From: Owenia fusiformis
Taxonomy: Eukaryota; Annelida; Polychaeta; Sabellida; Oweniidae
Assembly: GCA_903813345.2 (NCBI GenBank)
Contig: CAIIXF020000064.1
Location: 1 to 37,752 of the forward strand
Direction: 5' to 3'
Length of the DNA stretch: 37,752 nt
The notes under the pieces: model-generated
Seen by the model: the letters and a program-made list of their open reading frames with translations, nothing else
The model's database searches: none
What the model was told of the DNA's origin: nothing
Shown here: positions 37,629 to 37,752 of the stretch, piece after piece
Position numbering within the stretch: position 1 is the first letter of the stretch
Layout of the letters: each line of letters starts with the position of its first letter
Translations under genes and position numbers: made by a program

Positions 37629-37635
37629 TGAGTCA
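37629..37635. promoter_or_regulatory. Second AP-1-type site TGAGTCA
   Basis: TGAGTCA is the reverse complement of TGACTCA and a perfect AP-1/GCN4 consensus. About 0.05 such sites would be expected by chance in the 376-bp flank, and two are present. A one-mismatch site, TGACTCT, lies at 37498-37504. Confidence 0.35.
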
Positions 37636-37752
37636 GGGTTCAGAGGTCAAGCTGATGATATCACATTAACACTCCAAACCCTACAACCAGATACCGTAAC
37701 ACTACCCCCAACCTAGAAGACACTGTTGACTCCGCATTCCATCAGAATTCAT

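Larger units (their letters stand above)
37377..37752. other. Non-repeat flanking DNA, no gene seen
   Basis: This 376-bp segment lies outside the array and is cut off by the window end. I see no convincing coding region, tRNA, transposon end or telomere repeat. A single AAACCCTA near 37677 is not a tandem telomere tract. Recognisable content is a 13-bp direct repeat containing CArG boxes (37561-37594), two AP-1 consensus sites, and a weak TATATA at 37528-37533. Two short stretches, CGTGATGTC (37516-37524) and GAACAGAGT (37597-37605), also occur in the monomer, but 9-mer matches of this kind are expected by chance at this scale. Confidence 0.8.

Noticed and set aside
37670-37690. Telomeric repeat at the array edge
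   Set aside because: Only a single AAACCCTA-like word is present near 37677, with no tandem copies.
37745-37750. EcoRI site GAATTC near the window end as a possible cloning boundary
   Set aside because: A single 6-bp site in this length is expected by chance, it is not at the exact end, and no vector sequence is visible.
37377-37752. Transposable element end at the junction
   Set aside because: I found no terminal inverted repeat, poly-A tail, target-site duplication or coding fragment in the 376 bp available. The segment is too short to exclude an element continuing to the right.

Overview
The window is almost entirely one satellite DNA array. Positions 1-37376 hold 244 complete head-to-tail copies, plus one truncated copy, of a monomer whose consensus length is 153 bp (about 40% GC). 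All copies lie in the same orientation. I see no inserted transposon, inversion, higher-order period or gene in the array. A 376-bp piece of non-repeat DNA (37377-37752) follows after an abrupt junction. The organism is most likely a eukaryote, because tens of kilobases of a nucleosome-sized tandem repeat without genes is typical of centromeric or other heterochromatic satellite. I do not recognise the repeat family and cannot name a taxon.

The array falls into three zones. Units 1-16 (1-2427) are ragged, with lengths of 148-161 bp and many small indels, mostly in short homopolymers. Units 17-49 (2428-7470) are close to consensus, and the variants I saw cluster at two sites: the start of the unit (TCAAAG) and the T4 run. 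Units 50-244 (7471-37305) are exactly 153 bp each, and I noticed a single substitution, at 33231. The array then stops mid-monomer at 37376. Perfection right up to the true array edge, with raggedness at the window edge, is the reverse of the usual pattern of satellite decay. It points to an unpolished long-read contig end on the left and possible over-smoothing of the middle.

The monomer has a GC-richer part (unit positions 1-100, 50% GC) and an AT-rich part (101-153, 23% GC). It is rich in inverted repeats: a 13-bp dyad, an 8-bp-stem hairpin that competes with a 9-bp longer-range pairing, a small hairpin with a UNCG-class loop, and a 7-bp-stem AT-rich hairpin. CpG is not depleted. A stretch resembling part of a hammerhead ribozyme core has a mismatch at a critical base, so it is reported only as a lead.

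The right flank shows no convincing gene. It does contain two perfect CArG boxes exactly 21 bp apart with a consensus AP-1 site between them, and a second AP-1 site 38 bp beyond the second CArG box. Nothing in this window can be shown to be a new biological system. The points most worth checking are whether the array's uniformity is real, the structured monomer, and the CArG/AP-1 cluster beside the array edge.
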